From Piezodorus guildinii (lineage: Eukaryota > Arthropoda > Insecta > Hemiptera > Pentatomidae), in the NCBI GenBank assembly GCA_023052935.1, contig CM041294.1, positions 98,091,616 to 98,155,615 of the forward strand: a DNA stretch of 64,000 nt, given 5' to 3'. Below the pieces are notes generated by a model, which was given only the letters and a program-made list of their open reading frames with translations, was not told where the DNA came from and ran no database searches. A program made the translations under genes and the position numbers. Of this stretch, positions 35,643 through 46,689 are shown piece by piece (the first letter of the stretch is position 1; each line of letters begins with the position of its first letter).

Positions 35643-36396
35643 CAAAGGAACTGTTATTTTAACTTATAAATAAACTTTGCTCTGCTCTTTAAACGATTTT
35701 TTTTTCACGACTGATCATTGATTGGCAGTGGGACAAAGTGAGTTTTCAGAAAAAAAATTCTTGAATTTTTGAGTTCGTATAGAAAACAACAGAAGGTTCG
35801 ACATTGCATAATTTGCGGCAGTTCTATTTAATTATTTTCGCTCAATAGTACCTCCAGCATAGACATAAATTATATGGTTTTTCGCATAAGAGGATGCTAC
35901 AAATTAAAAAAAAAACTCACTCACAGAAAAACAATTCATGAATTAGCGAACGAGATAAAGATTATAACCAAATGAGGACCATTCGCTGTTTTCTCTATTA
36001 TTTATATTGTTTATGAATAATTAAGATTAACAATTCAACCCGAGAAACATGTTTTATAACACAGAAACTTGGCCTATCTCACAAAATAAACTGCTGTATT
36101 CATTTAATCTGTGTGACATAATACGTGATCTGAGAAAACACAATATTCAATTCCTAATATACATTCTGCGATTGATACAAATAAAAATGTTAAATTATAT
36201 GATTAAGCAACTGAAATCGGTAATTACAATATTTCGTATTGGATTAGTCTAATCAATTCAATGAAATAATTTTTAGAATCAAGACATTTTCGGTTTTTAA
36301 TGGTATATCATTGATTCCAATGGTAATGCATAGAGATAAGCAAGTTGACAATGGGTAAAATGTAACAAAAACATAATAAAAACTTAATCATTTTTT

Positions 36397-36890
36397 AAAT
36401 AAAATATTCAGGAACAGTATCTTCTTTTAAACATCATTTATTTATTCATCATTATAACATTTTACGTTTCGGGGCTTATACACCTAACTATCAACTAATA
36501 ACAATTTAATATTATATTAATTTCAATAGTCAACAATAATAAAAATCATAATTAAATGATATTGTAATAGTTAATAACTTATGAAGTTGAAAATATGACC
36601 ATTATTAAATATAAATAAGGATATTTTAAGAATTTGACAATATTGAAAGATGTGATTTTTGTAAGGAGAAATAAAATACTAATTTAACTTATTATGGTGT
36701 GATTGAAAATTATTAAATTATGATTTTTATTATTGTTGACTATTGAAATTAATATAATATTAAATTGTTATTAGTTGATGACCAAAAATTCTGAAGATGT
36801 GGCTTTTAAGCCCCGGAACGTAAAATGTTATAATGATGAATAAATAAATGATGTTTAAAAAAAGAGACTGTTCCAGAATATTTTATTAAA
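36397..36890. mobile_element. foldback element with ~165-bp inverted arms
   Basis: The left arm (36397-36556) and right arm (36716-36890) are near-perfect inverted copies. AAACATCATTTATTTATTCA pairs with TGAATAAATAAATGATGTTT, and AATTTCAATAGTCAACAATA pairs with TATTGTTGACTATTGAAATT. Both arms carry the CGTTTCGGGGCTTA / TAAGCCCCGGAACG signature. The right arm precedes it with TTCTGAAGATGTGGCTTTTA, giving CTGAAGA-hairpin-G(G)AAC. No ORF is present. Confidence 0.88.
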
Positions 36891-37014
36891 ATTTATATAC
36901 TTTTCATAATTGGGTGAATCTAAAAATTAATCATGTAAATGTGATGGAAATATGATACAGTGACATGAAATACATGTAGAGACATTGCCCCCTGGCACAG
37001 TACTCCAATAAGAA

Positions 37015-37400
37015 TTCTCAATCAGAAGGTTCCGTGGCCATATTATTTCCAAACTTCTCGGAGGATTATCTGGAATCGAAGAGGAAGGAGAGATTGAAAC
37101 AAATGGGTTAGAGTGGGAATGGAGGTTGTCATGAAAGGAATGGTATCTGGTTCGGGCCGAGATGGGTTTATTTGAGATAAACTCTTTACATAAAATATTT
37201 TACGAAAGCTTTTGGATTGTAAGGATTCAATAAGAGAAAACGTTAATGGTTTAGTACAGTCCCATAGCTCTAATTCTTGAGTCCATATCAGACTTATGAT
37301 CGTCATGTAAATGAGCCTTTTGTAGTTAAGTGGAAGGTTTGAGCGTTGGTCCAGTATTTCTGAAGATTTTGAAAACATTAACAAAAATATTAATTAAAAA
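37015..37400 (-). mobile_element. Jockey-like family A retrotransposon, decayed C-terminal region
   Basis: On the minus strand it reads Q-R-S-N-L-P-L-N-Y-K-R-L-I-Y-M-T-I-I (family: tyrosine-rich YKRLIYTTIIRPIWTYG), E-L-W-D, and S-L-Q-S-K-S-F-R-K-I. It then frame-shifts toward the RRLK region at the left end. It matches 42198-42740 best. 37401-37609 beyond it is AT-rich. Confidence 0.8.
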
Positions 37401-37609
37401 TTATTCTTAAAATAAGGAAAATGTAATAGTGCGCTCCAGGATCAGACATTAAATGATACCATACTTTGGCAGATTTAATTATTCGAACTGCTTCATCCAA
37501 TAGGTGAAAATCCTTAGAACAATTAGGGAGTACTGCAGTGGGATAGTTAGTTAAACTGGTTGCGAGCCGTCCAGAAGGCCGGGTTTTGTAATTTGAACAG
37601 TTCTAAATG

Positions 37610-37760
37610 TTTTGTAAAACAGTGCTGCTTAATTGAGGGGGCTAAGTGAGGGGCTTTGCGGCCTAGCGGCTAATGAAGTCCCGTTGTCATGGCAACCCTA
37701 TCTCCAAGGGAACGCCGGGCTTCCCTTATCACCTGCACTACTTACCTTCTCAGGGTAAAC
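37610..37760. promoter_or_regulatory. kn: candidate enhancer with near-perfect RFX X-box
   Basis: A compact GC-rich island with GTTGTCATGGCAAC (37683-37696), one base from the palindromic RFX consensus GTTNCCATGGNAAC. Also present are TGCTTAATTGAGG (homeodomain, near 37628) and CCTTATCACCTGC (GATA/E-box, near 37725). Sharp edges against AT-rich flanks. RFX binding is inferred from the motif. Confidence 0.5.
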
Positions 37761-38303
37761 TCTATACTGCAGTGTTTTGCGACTACTTGTGTTTATATCA
37801 CAAGTCTATTTTATATTATACATATATCATAATAACCATTATAGTATAAAACTATTACAATAAAACTCGATTATAACATTAACATCTGGAAATGTTGGTT
37901 GTCTGTTTATTTACGAGTTCTGATTGAATTTTCGGCTTGAATCTGTTCTGATTTTTTTATTTTATTAAAAACATTATTTTAAGTACAAGAAGCTGAAATT
38001 GTCGCTTCTAAAACTCTGGGACGTATAGTTGTACCAAACACACTTTTTCTGGACAAAAGTCTGCACTGGTCGTTCTATTTAAAATATATCTGCCATTTTA
38101 GCGTAATTTTGTTCTTTGGTAAATTCACTTTCAATCTTATGATTGGCATATTTTTAGCTTATTTTCATATCATGAAAATATATAGGTTTAGTCGATAATT
38201 TCAGATTAATATCGCTGTAACTAATTATTCTTATATAGATCTTTATATCCTATCTAAATTTCCTGCATTTAACTTTGTTTAGAATCGTTATTAGATAAGT
38301 TTA

Positions 38304-38322
38304 CAAATTGTAATATATCTCA

Positions 38323-38358
<36 letters not shown>
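38304..38358 (+). mobile_element. minimal retroposed stub: 21 nt of retrotransposon tail plus poly(A)34
   Basis: The identical 13-mer TTAGATAAGTTTA lies directly on both sides (38291-38303 and 38359-38371). Between them are CAAATTGTAATATATCTCAAT and 34 A residues. The 21-nt body matches the tail at 34166-34188. This is a complete record of a target-primed reverse-transcription event aborted almost immediately. Confidence 0.92.
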
Positions 38359-38360
<2 letters not shown>

Positions 38361-38597
38361 AGATAAGTTTAAGAAAACTTTGGGTTTCATATAAGGACAT
38401 AGTGATTTTTTAAGAATTTTCAAAAAAATGTCGAACAAATTAAAATTATTTTATTTTAGTTTTGTTTCCAATTTTTATTCACAAAATTTCAAGTAGAACG
38501 CATATTTTTGGCTACAGAGATTTCTTCAATAGAAAGACCAGAACAAAATTTACAAATAAAATTATATTGATTTCTAACTTAATTCTAATAAGCACTG

Positions 38598-39437
38598 TCT
38601 TACGCTGATGACACTTGCGTTCTATCCGTGAATAATGATCCTATTGTTGCCTCCCAATTCCTACAGAACCATGTATCCGCCATTGCAGAATGGTGTCACA
38701 ATTGGAGAATCAAAATAAATCCTAATAAATCCCACCAAATCACCTTCACTCTACGCCGTAAACCTATGACTTCCTGTCCAGTTGGCTCCTTTAATCATAC
38801 CCCACTCATCACTGTAGAACAAATACGATACCTTGGACTTCATCTGGACAAACGTCTTACATGGAATTCTCATACAAGACTTAAACGACAAGAAACTGCT
38901 CGTAGATATCGACTATTAAAACACTTACTTGACAAACGATCAAAACTCTCTCTATACTTCAAAAAACTGATTTACACAACCATAATCAGACCTATCTGGA
39001 CTTATGGCATAGAGCTATGGAGCTCCACTAAACCATCGAATTCCTCCCGCATCCAATCCTTGCAATCCAAAATCCTTCGACAAATCCTAGACGCTCCATA
39101 CTTTGTTACCAACAAACTCATCCATAAAGACCTGAATATCCCACTTGTTGCAGAAATCGCCCAAAAAAGATACTCCTCCTTTCATTCCAAATTACCAGCC
39201 CATACAAACCCGCTTGTCCGTATCCTCCCATCGGCATATATTCCCGATAATCCTCCGAGGCGTCTGAAAAGACGGTGGCCTCGAGACCTGCTTACCAAAT
39301 AAACTCTGAAGTGCTACCACTTGGTAGATTCTTCTCAAGACTTTTCCAAGCCAATGTTCTGTAAATAGCTCATTTACTTGTTGTACTGTATACAGTTGTA
39401 AATACCAATAAAAGAATTTAAAAAAAAAGAAAAAAAA
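38598..39437 (+). mobile_element. Jockey-like family A retrotransposon, best-preserved copy (RT active-site half)
   Basis: The coding frame is open from 38598 to the stop at 39300-39302. It begins exactly at S-Y-A-D-D-T-C-V-L-S (catalytic YADD at 38601-38612). It then reads N-N-D-P, E-W-C-H-N-W-R-I-K-I-N-P-N-K-S (the motif after the active site), I-R-Y-L-G-L-H-L-D-K-R-L-T-W, Y-T-T-I-I-R-P-I-W-T-Y-G-I-E-L-W, and the C-terminal P-R-R-L-K-R-R-W-P-R-D-L-L. The 3' UTR carries ACAGTTGTAAATACCAATAA and an A-rich tail. Endonuclease and N-terminal RT are lost by 5' truncation. Imperfect direct repeats AATTCTAA...ACTG flank it (38581-38597; about 39438-39456). It has no in-frame lesion, so it is relatively young, but it is non-functional alone. 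Confidence 0.93.
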
Positions 39438-39459
39438 AATTCTAAGTGAAGTACTGCCC

Positions 39460-40358
39460 CGAAGCGAGATACAATTATAAATGTGTTTATAATATAAAGG
39501 TAGTTTATAAATCCTTTACCTGTTTACATTATTCAATCTTATTTGTATTAGTAGCATTTTAATTATATTATTTAACTTAGTTACTTTTTTCATTATTTAA
39601 ATAAACAATAACGACCTTTCAATCACTCCTAAAAAACTCGTACAAAGCTTTTATTAATAATCTGCTTCATATAACAATCTACAATAACCGAGAAGCATCA
39701 TTGTTGAGGATTGCCGTAGTAAATACGTGTAAAAACTGTTACCTTCGTATGTACATTTATACTATTGTCACAACATTGGTTTATGTCTGATTAGTTTTAA
39801 TAATAAATAATACGTGAGTCACATGTAATATAATTGTGCATATTGGTAGATAATTACGAAATAAAATATCGATCGCAGGGCTATTTCTGTAATAGACCGC
39901 ATTTTTATAAGTAGGCCCCAGCTATGACAGCTGTAAATAAACTACTCTAAAAATAAGACTGACATACTACACGGTGTAGTGAAGTTAATAATAAATGATC
40001 ACAAAATTTAAAATTACACTAGTTATACGATTTTAGGGCTGAAAAAGACCCGTGTTTACATTTCCCAACTTTACTATCACAAAAACAGGCTGAAAAAGTT
40101 TCCCACTCCGGCTACAAATCACTGGCATTAACGGCTCCCTGAAAGAAAAATGTGTCGCATCTGAGAATTTATGATAAGAATGTCTGTAGAGCAAATAAAA
40201 AAGTCATCTTATTTTAGTATTTTCTGCTTGTTTTGAAACAACACGATCTTTTCTTTCCATCTTATTAATAGTATCTTAATAACGGCCAAAACTACTTTCC
40301 ACCGAACTGTATCAATTCTTATTAGATTATCTCAACTAGCTATATACTTATTACCAAC
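39460..40358. other. AT-rich stretch with one small GC-richer patch
   Basis: The patch 40040-40165 (CCGTGTTTACATTTCCC, GAAAAAGTTTCCCACTCC) is mildly GC-richer and unique. Otherwise there is nothing recognised. Confidence 0.45.
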
Positions 40359-40359
40359 A

Positions 40360-41075
40360 TCGACATACATGTTTGGATTTTTACAAATTTTGGTTTTTTT
40401 GTCACATAAAATTAAAAAATTTCAAAATTAGTGTGGCAGGGATAATGAACATACCGCATTAAAGTATAATTGTGAAAACAATGAAGTTTCTAATGCTAAT
40501 TTGGAGTTGAATATTTCAAAAAAAAAATTTATTTCATTTATATTACTTTACTACATACATCATGTTTTGTTTTTTACAAATATTGGTTTTTGTGTCACTT
40601 AAATTTAATGCATTTTAAAATTAGTGTGCAAGAATAATGAACATACCGCAATAAAATGTAATTATGAAAATAACGAAGTTTCTCAAGCTAATTTTCAGTT
40701 GAATATTTAAAAAAAAAATTCAATTATAATATTTTACTGCATACATATTTTGTGTTTTCCAATTTTGGTTTTTGTGTCACTTAAATTTTTAAATTTAGTG
40801 TACAAGAATAATAAACAGAGCGCATTAAAACACGATTGTGAAAATGGTAAAGTTTCTAGAGCTAATTTGGAGTTGAATATTAAAAAAAAAAAAAATTAAA
40901 TATAATATTTTACGACATACATGTTTTGTTTTTTACGAATTTTGGTTTTTGTGTCACTTAACCATTTTAAAATTTTTGTGGTAAGGATATTGAACATAGC
41001 GCATGAAAACGTAATTGTGAAAATGGTAAAGTTTCTAGACCTAATTTGGAGTTGAATATATATATTTTTTTTTAA
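40360..41075 (+). repeat. satellite-like tandem array, about 4 copies of a ~170-190-bp unit
   Basis: Four successive units start near 40365, 40553, 40738 and 40916. Each has, in order, CATACAT, a TTTTACAAATTTTGGTTTTT-type block, GTGTCACTTAA, a TTTAAAATTAGTGT-type block, AATGAACATACCGCATTAAA, TTGTGAAAATGGTAAAGTTT, and GCTAATTTGGAGTTGAATAT plus an A run. Copies are clearly diverged (units 3 and 4 are most alike), so the array is not freshly amplified. Confidence 0.92.
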
Positions 41076-41084
41076 TCTTGTATT

Positions 41085-41420
41085 CACACCTGTCAATAAA
41101 TGTTGACAATCAGTGAATGGAATTATGAAGGAATGATAGTTGGCGTGGTAGGCATGATAGAGAGATGTCCAGCGGCACCTCTTTCTGGCGTGCTTCCTAT
41201 TACGGATTTAGCTTAGAAGGTCCCTCATCCAACTTCTTTTCAGTCTTCTGCGAGTATTGTCCGGCATGTTACTAGTGGCCATGTTTCGTATTAGATTGTT
41301 TGTATGTCCGTGAAAGTGTGTGTGAAAACGTTTGTAGAGGGTCCGAATCTGTTCGTTGGCTGTTAGCATGTGTATGTCAGTATGAAAAAAAAATGTTTCA
41401 ATTAAATTTAAAAAATTAAT
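41085..41420 (-). mobile_element. non-LTR retrotransposon family C, C-terminal fragment
   Basis: The minus-strand frame is open over 41208-41432 and reads L-T-A-N-E-Q-I-R-T-L-Y-K-R-F, N-N-L-I-R-N-M, P-D-N-T-R-R-R-L-K-R-S-W, M-R-D-L-L-S. This is the same terminal architecture as 12780-13330, and a cousin of family A's PDNPPRRLKRRWPRDLL. Only the last 60 or so codons and the 3' UTR remain. 41421-41775 is AT-rich. Confidence 0.75.
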
Positions 41421-41779
41421 ACGATTATACAATATTTATGCATGAAATTTAATGTTGAAAAATCATTTTGAAATTTTCTTAATTTAATGAGAAAGACTAT
41501 ATAAGTCTACCTTTTGTGACATGGTTTCATGGTTTAAGGTCCAGATCCTTCATTATAAATAAAATTATTCAAGTTCTAGAGTATATTTTCTTTAGCAAGC
41601 GGCATACATATAATACGGTAGAAAATTCTATCATTATACCAACTAAAATTAATACATAATAATTAGCTTTAAAACCAAAAAAGAAAATTAATCTTAAAAG
41701 AAAAATTAACATAGGATGCTTACCGCTGGGTATAAAATAATATAACGAAAAAATTAAATAAGAATAGTACAGAGGTCAA

Positions 41780-41995
41780 ACTGCTCCTGGTTATTTCGGT
41801 ACTCGGTACTTTCCATCCGTGTATTCGGGAAGAGGCTTCCTACGGGAATGGCTTAAAATTTGAGGGTCCCTCTATCTCATCGGTACTCATCATAGGCAGC
41901 GACACTGTACGTTCACTTATACCAATTAAGTCAAGACACCGGGCGGACGAAAACAGAGCGGGAAATTAAAACTTGTTACACTATAATGCAGGTTG
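41780..41995. promoter_or_regulatory. kn: candidate cis-regulatory island
   Basis: A unique GC-richer stretch with a repeated CGGTACT word (near 41799, 41806 and 41881), GAGCGGGAAATTAAAAC (E2F-like GCGGGAAA, near 41957) and CCAATTAAGTC (homeodomain/NK, near 41922). No domain-bearing ORF. Confidence 0.35.
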
Positions 41996-42197
41996 GATCT
42001 AAAAATCGAGGTATATTACATATGAAGTACCATATTTAACATTCTTGAACGGTTGTCTTTAATCAGTGTTTTAAGATTTTTTAAATTTAATCTGATCTTC
42101 TTTATTTTTGTTTCTAATAAAATACATATATATTTTTTTACTTTATATCGTTAAAATCATTTTTTTTTTAATCTTCTGAATTTTAGAATACCATGTC

Positions 42198-42793
42198 AAT
42201 CCCCACAGTAGACTGAAACGACAAGAAACTGCTCGCCGCTTTCGGTTACTTCAACACTTACTGGACAGACGCTCTAACCTTCCACTTAACTACAAAAGAC
42301 TCATATAACTACAAAGACCCACATGACCATCATAAGACCAATCTGGACTTACGGAGTAGAGCTTTGGGACTCCACTAAATCATCAAATTCATCCCGTCTT
42401 CAATCCTTACAATCCAAAATCCCTTCGAAACATCCTCACACGCTCCTTACTTTGGCACGAGTAAGCTCATCTATAAAGACCTTAATATTCCTTACGTAGC
42501 TGATTTGGCACGAACCAGGTATCAATCCTTCCATGACAAACTTTATCCCACTCTAACCCACTAGTTTCAATCCTAACTTCCTCTTTCATTCCTGACAATC
42601 CTCCGAAGCGTCTGAAAAGAAGACCTTCTAGTTTAGCTTACCTGTTGGAGTGCTGCCAATGGCCAGTTTCTCTTCAGCTATTTACTTGATGTATTAACTA
42701 ATACAGTTGTAAATCTCAATAAATGATAATAAAAAAATAAAAAATAAAAATATATATATATATATTATATATCATATATATATATATATAGTC

Positions 42794-42855
<62 letters not shown>

Positions 42856-42950
42856 TCATGTCTTAACATCTGTTTTATCTGAGAGCTAATTTAGATGTAT
42901 TAATCAATACATTGTAAATATCGACAAATAAATGAATAAAATAAAATAAA
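42198..42950 (+). mobile_element. Jockey-like family A retrotransposon with duplicated tail around a (TA)n expansion
   Basis: The 13-mer AGAATACCATGTC occurs at 42185-42197 and 42951-42963, bounding one insertion. The body encodes the family-A C-terminus with frameshifts (R-L-K-R-Q-E-T-A-R-R-F near 42210; L-L-D-R-R-S-N-L-P-L-N-Y-K-R-L-I). The 3' UTR tail GATGTATTAACTAATACAGT then TGTAAATCTCAATAAATG is followed by (TA)n (42751-42856). A second tail-like segment, GATGTATTAATCAATACATT then GTAAATATCGACAAATAAATG, and an A-rich end follow before the target duplication. Confidence 0.9.
42751..42856. repeat. (TA)n microsatellite inside a retrotransposon tail
   Basis: An imperfect TA run of about 100 bp with a few ATCATATA interruptions, lying between the two tail-like segments of the 42198-42950 insertion. 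Confidence 0.95.
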
Positions 42951-42963
42951 AGAATACCATGTC

Positions 42964-43338
42964 TATAAATAACGCAGGTAACACTCAATATGTACGTAAC
43001 TATGATTAAATAAAATACTAAACGATATAGTAATAAATATTTCAACATTATTAATACCAAAAAAAAAGTTTTACGATCTTGGAAGCCATACATGTATATA
43101 ATCCCTGTTGTTTATAACATTTATAATTATTAACCGAAGATCCTAACTCAAAGCGTTGAATAGAAACGAATTTTAAATTTGAAGGTCAAACATGCTGGTT
43201 CAAAGCTACAAGAATAAGATATGGCTAGCATGTGCCAAATCCACCTTTGTATAGTCCTAAGAAGCATACCGACAAATTGACAATTCCTTTAAATCGAGTC
43301 TTTATAATTTATTTTTTTATTTCAACGAAATTAATAAA
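42964..43338. other. AT-rich intronic stretch
   Basis: Nothing recognised. Confidence 0.6.
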
Positions 43339-43339
43339 C

Positions 43340-43682
43340 CAGATGGTACGAGGCAGACATAGCCTGCCAAGACAGATATAGATGAGGGAGCGATAATTAA
43401 AGCTTAGGGAAGACATAAGATAGAAGACAATGATGGGGAGGAGATGAGGCGCTGAAAAAGGACTTGTAAATCAGCCCCCTCAGCATGTGTATTGACTGGG
43501 TCCCCTGGGTCCCCCCACCCGAGTCAATATCTCCCCCCTCCTTTTCTTAGTCGGCAGCTTCCTCCGATAGTCCAACTCCTCCAGCTTCTCCAGTGTCCAC
43601 TTCTGTGTCTGGATGGCGCTTTGGAATCTTCGCAGGTGGTAGGAAGTCGGAGTAGACAGGAAACAGGAATTTTGATGATATA
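43340..43682. promoter_or_regulatory. kn: candidate cis-regulatory island with G/C-run hairpin
   Basis: A purine-rich 5' half (43375-43460) and a C-rich 3' half. At 43490-43529 the sequence TATTGACTGGG pairs with CCCGAGTCAATA (one bulged base) around a loop of C and G runs (TCCCCTGGGTCCCCCCA). TCCCCTGGGT is one base off the COE consensus. A 66-codon Pro/Ser-rich ORF is probably chance. 43683-44494 downstream is AT-rich with nothing recognised. Confidence 0.4.
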
Positions 43683-44494
43683 TTGGACCTAATGTTAAAA
43701 AAAAATCCCTTTTGGTTAAAAAATTAATTTAATAATACTCTTGTTAGGTGGCTTAAAATCTTAACGTCTTCTCATAAACATAAGATTTTGTGGAATATTT
43801 ATTCCGTTGTTCTAATATTTTTTTTTTTAAGCAAGGATAATAAACGGATATAACAAAAAAAAAATAAACAAAAAATATATATATATATACCTAATTTTAT
43901 TATATCACAGTTAGGTCATGAATATGAGAACAATAAATTCCTATCTCGAAACGTATCCAAAAACAAAATTGCTTATTTATTGACTGAACCTCTATACTCG
44001 TAGATAACTTAAATTATCAACAGCCAAGAATCATCAACAAAAATATATATATATTAATATATACATCTTTAATGGTGGATTAATTAAGTTACTGATATTG
44101 ATCAATTTGATGTATAGCATAATAAAATTACTCTTTATAATAGAAAAATAAGTGTTGCGCTAAACAATCAGATACATACATCAACAATTAGATACAGCAT
44201 AACAATAAAAAAAAATTAAAGTACTATTCTAATTGTATAACCACTTTATCTTAATATATTTACAAAGACGTATTTTTTAGCCTCTTGATTCCTGGCTAAA
44301 ACGATACATCAAACGAAATCACATAAAACCAGCCTTTTTAATACATATGATCATTCAGAAGTAAAATCAGAAGAAAAAAAATCATTTTACACAAACGAAA
44401 GCCCGAGAACACACATAGCATACACAAACAAGGGCTCCGGAGCTAATGCAATAACAGAAAAACCCAAGCAAATAAAGCGAATCCTATATCATAT

Positions 44495-44708
44495 TAAATT
44501 TGTTTACAGAGGCTAAAGGGGTGGTTTGGCGGGAGGTTGACGAGTCAAAGTTGTAAGAGCCCTTTTGAAGTTGGCTCTCCTGATTACCTTACACCAAACT
44601 GCTCTTCATTCAATTTTCACCGAGTTCTCCACCGCCACTTTGTCACCTCACGACTCCTTGCGTCTTTATTTCTTTAGCTCTGGTCAAACTTTATTCTTTC
44701 TCTTCTCG
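44495..44708. promoter_or_regulatory. kn: candidate cis-regulatory island
   Basis: A unique GC-richer stretch with GGGGTGGTTTGGCGGGAGG (near 44518; Runx-like TGTGGT absent, E2F-like GGCGGGA present), GAGTCAAAGTTG and CTCCTGATTACC (GATTA). No ORF of note. Confidence 0.35.
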
Positions 44709-44944
44709 AAGTAAATATCACTTAACGTTTTGCGGTAAGGATTTTCAGCTTTTAAGATAACCAGACACGTAAAAACTGAATATTTATCTTGCTGATGGGC
44801 ATAGTTTAGTTTTACACTATGGTAAAAAGTAAAGCTACATCAATAAAGAATTTAAGTTAAAAGTCATCATTATTTAAAGTAATCAGGTGAATAAATAATC
44901 CAATAAACAATATTTTAAAAAGACCTAAAAAAAAAACCTGTACC

Positions 44945-45665
44945 ACTACATCCCATGAAGGGTCTTAAGCTTTGTACATAAGAGATTCGTACTGTTTCTA
45001 GGCCAACGGCCGTGCAATGAGGTTAGTTATTTAGTTAGGGCTTTAAGCGCAAAATATCAAAGGTCATCAACGCCTATACAAATGCAAACATAATTGTTAA
45101 CTTTCTAGAAGAAGGAAGAAATAAATAAATAATAGTAATTATAAATAAAAGGTATAAAAAGGGAAATCAATTGATTATGAATGAAAAAAATTAATTTTTA
45201 AAAATAAGTGTAAAGTTGCGACAAACAACGTAATAAAAAATAAATATAGCTGTAATAAAAACTTGTTTTTGATAAAGTTTAAATGATGAAGATAGTAAAT
45301 TAATTTGGGTAGTAAGAAGTTTTTTTCCGAAGAAATGTAAAGATTAATTTCATTAAATCCTCATTATCTCCTAGAACTTTCGATATATCTGGAATAAGTC
45401 CCATTTTGTGAAGCTGCGGACGGATAATACTGGCATTCTTGGATGATATGATAATTGGGAGGTTCCATTGCAATGTTGGCACAGGGGTGCGGGCTCGCGA
45501 GCAAAAAGGTAGGAATGTCGTGCAATGATGATGATGTGTCTTGATCACGCTCAGCCGCCAGGTTTTACCCCAATTTTTTCGGGTACCCATTTTATAGAGG
45601 CTGGGTGTGCCCCAGGAGGGCCTCCATAGCCTAGCGTCGCCACCTAATTAATTTAAAATTATAAT
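44945..45665. repeat. SINE-B-like repeat split by a later insertion
   Basis: The first half, CCCATGAAGGGTCTTAAGCT...CGGCCGTGCAATGAGG, is at 44945-45015. The second half, ATCACGCTCAGCCGCCAGGT then TTTACCCC...GGGTACCCATTTTATAGAGG, is at 45530-45665. In the 32.2 kb copy these blocks are only tens of bases apart. About 515 bp, including a retrotransposon-like remnant, has come between. Confidence 0.7.
45300..45530 (-). mobile_element. possible non-LTR retrotransposon C-terminal (RNase H/zinc-knuckle end) remnant
   Basis: The minus strand reads T-P-V-P-T-L-Q-W-N-L-P then R-P-Q-L-H-K-M-G-L-I-P-D-I-S-K-V-L-G-D-N-E-D-L-M-K-L-I-F-T-F-L-R-K (in two runs). It resembles the ILGDN...LIxFLKxT ending seen at the C-terminus of RNase H-bearing insect retrotransposons. 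It is short, and the 5' context is lost. It lies inside the split SINE-B. Confidence 0.5.
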
Positions 45666-45669
45666 ATTC

Positions 45670-46686
45670 TGCCACACGCGCTCCCTAGACCTATTGCGTC
45701 GTCTGATGTAAAGCAAAGCTAAACAGATTAAGAAAATGGTGAAGCGTAAAAAACTATTATTTTCTGAAATTATAGTTATAGGATGATGTTTAAAATATTG
45801 ATCATAAGATAAAAAAAAAAAATCTCATTATCCAAAATTTTTGTCATTGCGTATTTATTAAATTATCCTATAAAAAACGAGAGAGTTTTGTCAGTGAATC
45901 TACCCGAAATATTTAAGTTAATATCTATGTAATAAAAAATTAAAATTCCAGTTTTGTAAAAAATATATGAAATATAAAAAATATCTGCTTGCGAAACATT
46001 TATTCGAAAAAGAAAATAATATTAATACTTTTATGTTTTTCGACTTCACAGTATTGCATCTTAGAATAAAATTAAATAATAAATAAAGTTTTAAGTTTTT
46101 TTCACATGAGAGATAACGGTTATAACATTTATAACTCTGTAATATGAAATGTGGAAGATCTGAACATTACAGAATAAAGAACTTCAATCAAATATTTTTT
46201 GTCGCTTAAAATATAATGATGAGATCAAAATTATTTTAAGTTTAAAAAAAATATTGAATATTAAAAAAAAAAAAATTAAAATATATAAATCAATACAGTG
46301 TAATGCGATGGATTTGTTGTTTTTAGTACATTCAAGTATTTTATTTTTAATTAAAAACCTACAGCTGACTTGTGTTTTCTTATATTCGTAAAGTTGAAAC
46401 CGTTACATAAAATAAAACTTCTATTTTCAATGTTTAGGAGAATGCATATTTTGAAATCGCTCAGTTCGAACAGTTTTCGGTTTGTTTTTTCTTCTTTAGT
46501 TCAGCTAAACTTTTGCACGGATAAGGATTCTATTTTGAAACAGAAACGGGTCATTAGGGTTTCGGTTGATCATTTTTTTCTAATTATTGAAAATATAGGG
46601 TTTAAATAAATTAAATTAAAACTTTTTTGATTCAATAACACATGAGAATAAAGTTTATCCAATTAATATCCCTCATAATATGGCGA
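45670..46686. other. AT-rich intronic stretch
   Basis: A 79-codon + ORF (46370-46609) has composition expected of AT-rich noise. Nothing else is recognised. Confidence 0.55.
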
Positions 46687-46689
46687 ATT

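Noticed and set aside
40360..41075. CRISPR-like array
   Set aside because: The repeats are contiguous ~180-bp tandem units without short conserved repeats and unique spacers, in a eukaryotic intron.
30671..43510. COE autoregulatory sites (TCCCNNGGGA) such as TCCCGGGGGT at 30671 and TCCCCTGGGT at 43501
   Set aside because: Only 7-of-8 matches were found. A rough estimate gives about twenty such matches by chance in 57 kb, so autoregulation cannot be claimed from sequence alone.
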